Positions 3,904-5,789 of a DNA stretch of 5,789 bases are shown one piece after another. The DNA comes from Gemmatimonadota bacterium. Its GTDB lineage: Bacteria; Gemmatimonadota; Gemmatimonadetes; Gemmatimonadales; Gemmatimonadaceae. The stretch is taken from NCBI GenBank assembly GCA_947475795.1, contig CANJOX010000221.1:1-5789 (forward strand). Reading direction: 5' to 3'. The first letter of the stretch is position 1. Every line of letters starts with the position of its first letter. The position numbers and the translations under genes are program-made. Below the pieces are notes generated by a model. It did not search any database and was not told where the DNA came from. It saw nothing but the letters and a program-made list of their open reading frames with translations.

Positions 3904-5789
3904 TTGAGTTTCTTCAGCAATCTGGCGATGGCCGCGATCGTCGCGGCCATGACGGGTAGTGCCGCTGGCGCCCAAGGCGCCGCATCGAAGGCGCCACGCG
4001 ATTCGTTCGCCCTCGCAGCGCCGCTGCCCACCGATGCCGCCGTGCGCATCGGCACCCTGCCGAACGGCATTCGCTATTACATCCGACGCAACGCCAAGCC
4101 GGAGCAGCGGGCCGAGCTGCGCCTGGTCGTGAACGCCGGTTCGATACTGGAAGACGACGACCAGCGCGGTCTCGCGCACTTCATCGAGCACATGGCGTTC
4201 AACGGCACGACGTCCTTTGCGAAGAACGATATCGTGAAGTACCTCGAATCGATCGGCGTGCGCTTCGGCGCCGACCTGAATGCGTTCACGAGCTTCGACG
4301 AGACGGTGTACATCCTTCCCGTCCCCACCGACAGCGCGGGCATTCTCGAGAAGAGTTTCCGCTTCCTCGGCGATGTGGCCACCGGCATTCTGTTCGATTC
4401 CACCGAAGTGGTGGCCGAACGCGGCGTGGTGCTGTCGGAGTGGCGGAACGGACTGGGCGCCGGCGAACGGCTCCGCGACCAGCAGTTCCCGGTGATTTTC
4501 CGCGGCTCGCGGTACGCCGAGCGACTGCCGATCGGCAAGCCGGAGATTCTCGAAGGGGCGAACCCGGCTCCGCTCAGGCGCTTCTGGCGCGACTGGTACC
4601 GTCCCGATCTCATGGCCGTGGTGGCGGTCGGTGATGCCGACCCGAAGCAGCTGGAAGCGCTGATTCGCTCCACCTTTGGCGGCATCGCGCCCCGAAAGGG
4701 TGCCCGCACGCGCACCGTGGCCGCCGTGCCGACCCACGATTCCACCCTGATCTCCATCGCCACCGACAAAGAGCTGAGTGGGTCGTCGGTGGGCGTGCTG
4801 TGGAAGAGCAAGGGGCGCACGACGCGCACGGTCGGCGATCTCCGCCAGGAGCTGCTGGAGCGCCTGTATGATCAGATGCTGAACCAGCGGTTCGGCGAGC
4901 TGGCCCTCAAGCCCGAGGCGCCGTTTGTGGGAGCCGGTGCGGGCGGCGGCAGCTTCGTGCGCAACAGCGAGTACTACTCGCTCGATGCGCGCGCGAAAGA
5001 AGGACAGCTATTGGAATCGTTGCAGGCCCTGCTCGCCGAGGCCGAGCGCGTGCGCCGTCACGGGTTCCTCGCCTCGGAGCTCGAGCGCGCCAAAACCAAC
5101 ACCCTGCGCGGGTATGAGCGCGCGTATCAGGAGCGCGACAAGACGCCGTCGGATGCCTTCGTCGATGAGTACATCGACCACTTCCTGCAGGGCGAGGCGA
5201 TTCCCGGCATCGCGTTCGAATACGCCGCCATGCAGCGCCTGCTGCCGACGGTCACGCTGGCGGAGGTGAATGCGCTCGGCGCGTCGCGCGTGGGCGAGGC
5301 AAATCGCGTCGTGACCGTGAGCCTTCCGGATAAGGACGGGCTCACGGTGCCGACCGAGGCCGACATCCGCGCCGTGTTCGGCAAGGTCAATGCGGCCACC
5401 ATCACCCCGTGGGTGGAAACGCTCACGGCCGGCGCCTTGGTGGCCAAGGCGCCGACGGCCGGACGCGTGGTGAGCGAGAAGAAAACCAATTCGCTCAACC
5501 TCACGGAATGGACGTTGTCGAACGGCATCAGGGTGTTCGTGAAGCCCACTGACTTCACCGCCGACCAGATCGTGATGACGGGATGGAGCCCGGGTGGCGC
5601 CAGCCTGGTGGCCGACAAGGATGTGTTCAAGACCTCGTTGACGACCACGGTGATCGAGCGCGGTGGCGTGGGCGACTATTCAATCATCGACTTGAACAAA
5701 AAGCTCACCGGCAAGGTGGCCACGGCCTCGGCGGTGATCTCCGACCTCAGTGAGGGCGTGAGCGGACGCGCGTCTCCGAAGGATCTGGA
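3904..5789 (+). CDS. Secreted M16 family zinc metalloprotease (PqqL/pitrilysin-like), 3' end outside window
   Basis: The 628 residues present begin at TTG 3904, with an in-frame TGA at 3874-3876 ruling out a distant upstream start. A short Ala-rich signal peptide (residues about 1-23, likely cut after AGA before Gln24) sends it to the periplasm. It has no Lys or Arg at its N-terminus, which is unusual. The first M16 domain carries the inverted zinc motif HFIEH (92-96: His92 and His96 as ligands, Glu95 catalytic), and ERGVVLSEW (172-180), in which Glu179 is the likely third ligand and Glu172 the supporting acid. LNAFTSFDETVY nearby is typical of PqqL-type members. An M16_C domain (about 205-390) follows. 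A second M16-like half starts near 530 (LTEWTLSNGIRVFV) and lacks HxxEH in the part visible. These enzymes degrade peptides or small unfolded proteins inside a closed chamber. Family members are about 930-960 residues, so roughly one third is missing. The 32-base gap to the helicase allows co-transcription. Confidence 0.93.
   Translation, partial: MSFFSNLAMAAIVAAMTGSAAGAQGAASKAPRDSFALAAPLPTDAAVRIGTLPNGIRYYIRRNAKPEQRAELRLVVNAGSILEDDDQRGLAHFIEHMAFNGTTSFAKNDIVKYLESIGVRFGADLNAFTSFDETVYILPVPTDSAGILEKSFRFLGDVATGILFDSTEVVAERGVVLSEWRNGLGAGERLRDQQFPVIFRGSRYAERLPIGKPEILEGANPAPLRRFWRDWYRPDLMAVVAVGDADPKQLEALIRSTFGGIAPRKGARTRTVAAVPTHDSTLISIATDKELSGSSVGVLWKSKGRTTRTVGDLRQELLERLYDQMLNQRFGELALKPEAPFVGAGAGGGSFVRNSEYYSLDARAKEGQLLESLQALLAEAERVRRHGFLASELERAKTNTLRGYERAYQERDKTPSDAFVDEYIDHFLQGEAIPGIAFEYAAMQRLLPTVTLAEVNALGASRVGEANRVVTVSLPDKDGLTVPTEADIRAVFGKVNAATITPWVETLTAGALVAKAPTAGRVVSEKKTNSLNLTEWTLSNGIRVFVKPTDFTADQIVMTGWSPGGASLVADKDVFKTSLTTTVIERGGVGDYSIIDLNKKLTGKVATASAVISDLSEGVSGRASPKDL

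Noticed and set aside
3682..5648. Minus-strand frames 3682-4737 (351 codons), 4077-4829 and 5127-5648
   Set aside because: They are antisense to the helicase end and the M16 protease, which carries clear catalytic motifs. No domain is recognisable in the antisense products.
1..5789. CRISPR array, tRNA/rRNA, insertion sequence ends, or a defence system
   Set aside because: No regularly spaced repeats, no tRNA-like fold, no transposase, and the only helicase is of ordinary UvrD type without defence-associated neighbours in view.

Overview
This is a GC-rich bacterial window with three protein-coding genes. One is a partial surface lipoprotein on the minus strand. The other two are on the plus strand: a complete UvrD/PcrA-like DNA helicase and, 32 bases after it, the first two thirds of a secreted M16-type zinc protease. 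The mix of an Ig-like (Big_2) repeat lipoprotein, a large PqqL-type M16 protease with a signal peptide, and very GC-rich codon use suits a Gram-negative-type cell with an outer membrane. Gemmatimonadota is my best guess. This is an inference from style and family content, not proven by the sequence.

Layout. Bases 1-1173 (minus) encode the N-terminal 391 residues of a lipoprotein: signal peptide, lipobox Cys23, three tandem Ig-like repeats, then an unrecognised Cys-containing domain that runs off the left edge. Bases 1174-1771 are a divergent intergenic region of about 600 bases. It holds the lipoprotein ribosome site and a weak promoter candidate, one doubtful small ORF with a good ribosome site (1311-1550), a short hairpin, a single DnaA-box-like 9-mer, and a promoter lying directly against the helicase start codon. 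Bases 1772-3871 encode the 699-residue helicase with all SF1A motifs intact. Bases 3872-3903 form a short spacer with a hairpin and a ribosome site. Bases 3904-5789 encode 628 residues of the M16 protease, truncated by the window end.

How they relate. The lipoprotein is divergently transcribed and probably belongs to a separate unit. The helicase (cytoplasmic DNA repair or replication) and the protease (periplasm or envelope) are close enough to be co-transcribed, but their functions have no obvious link. I see no defence system, mobile element, CRISPR array, tRNA or rRNA. The most notable points are the apparently leaderless helicase mRNA, a palindromic C/G-rich segment translated into the helicase N-terminus, and the motif V variant and short C-terminus of the helicase. 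I did not find a clearly new biological system.
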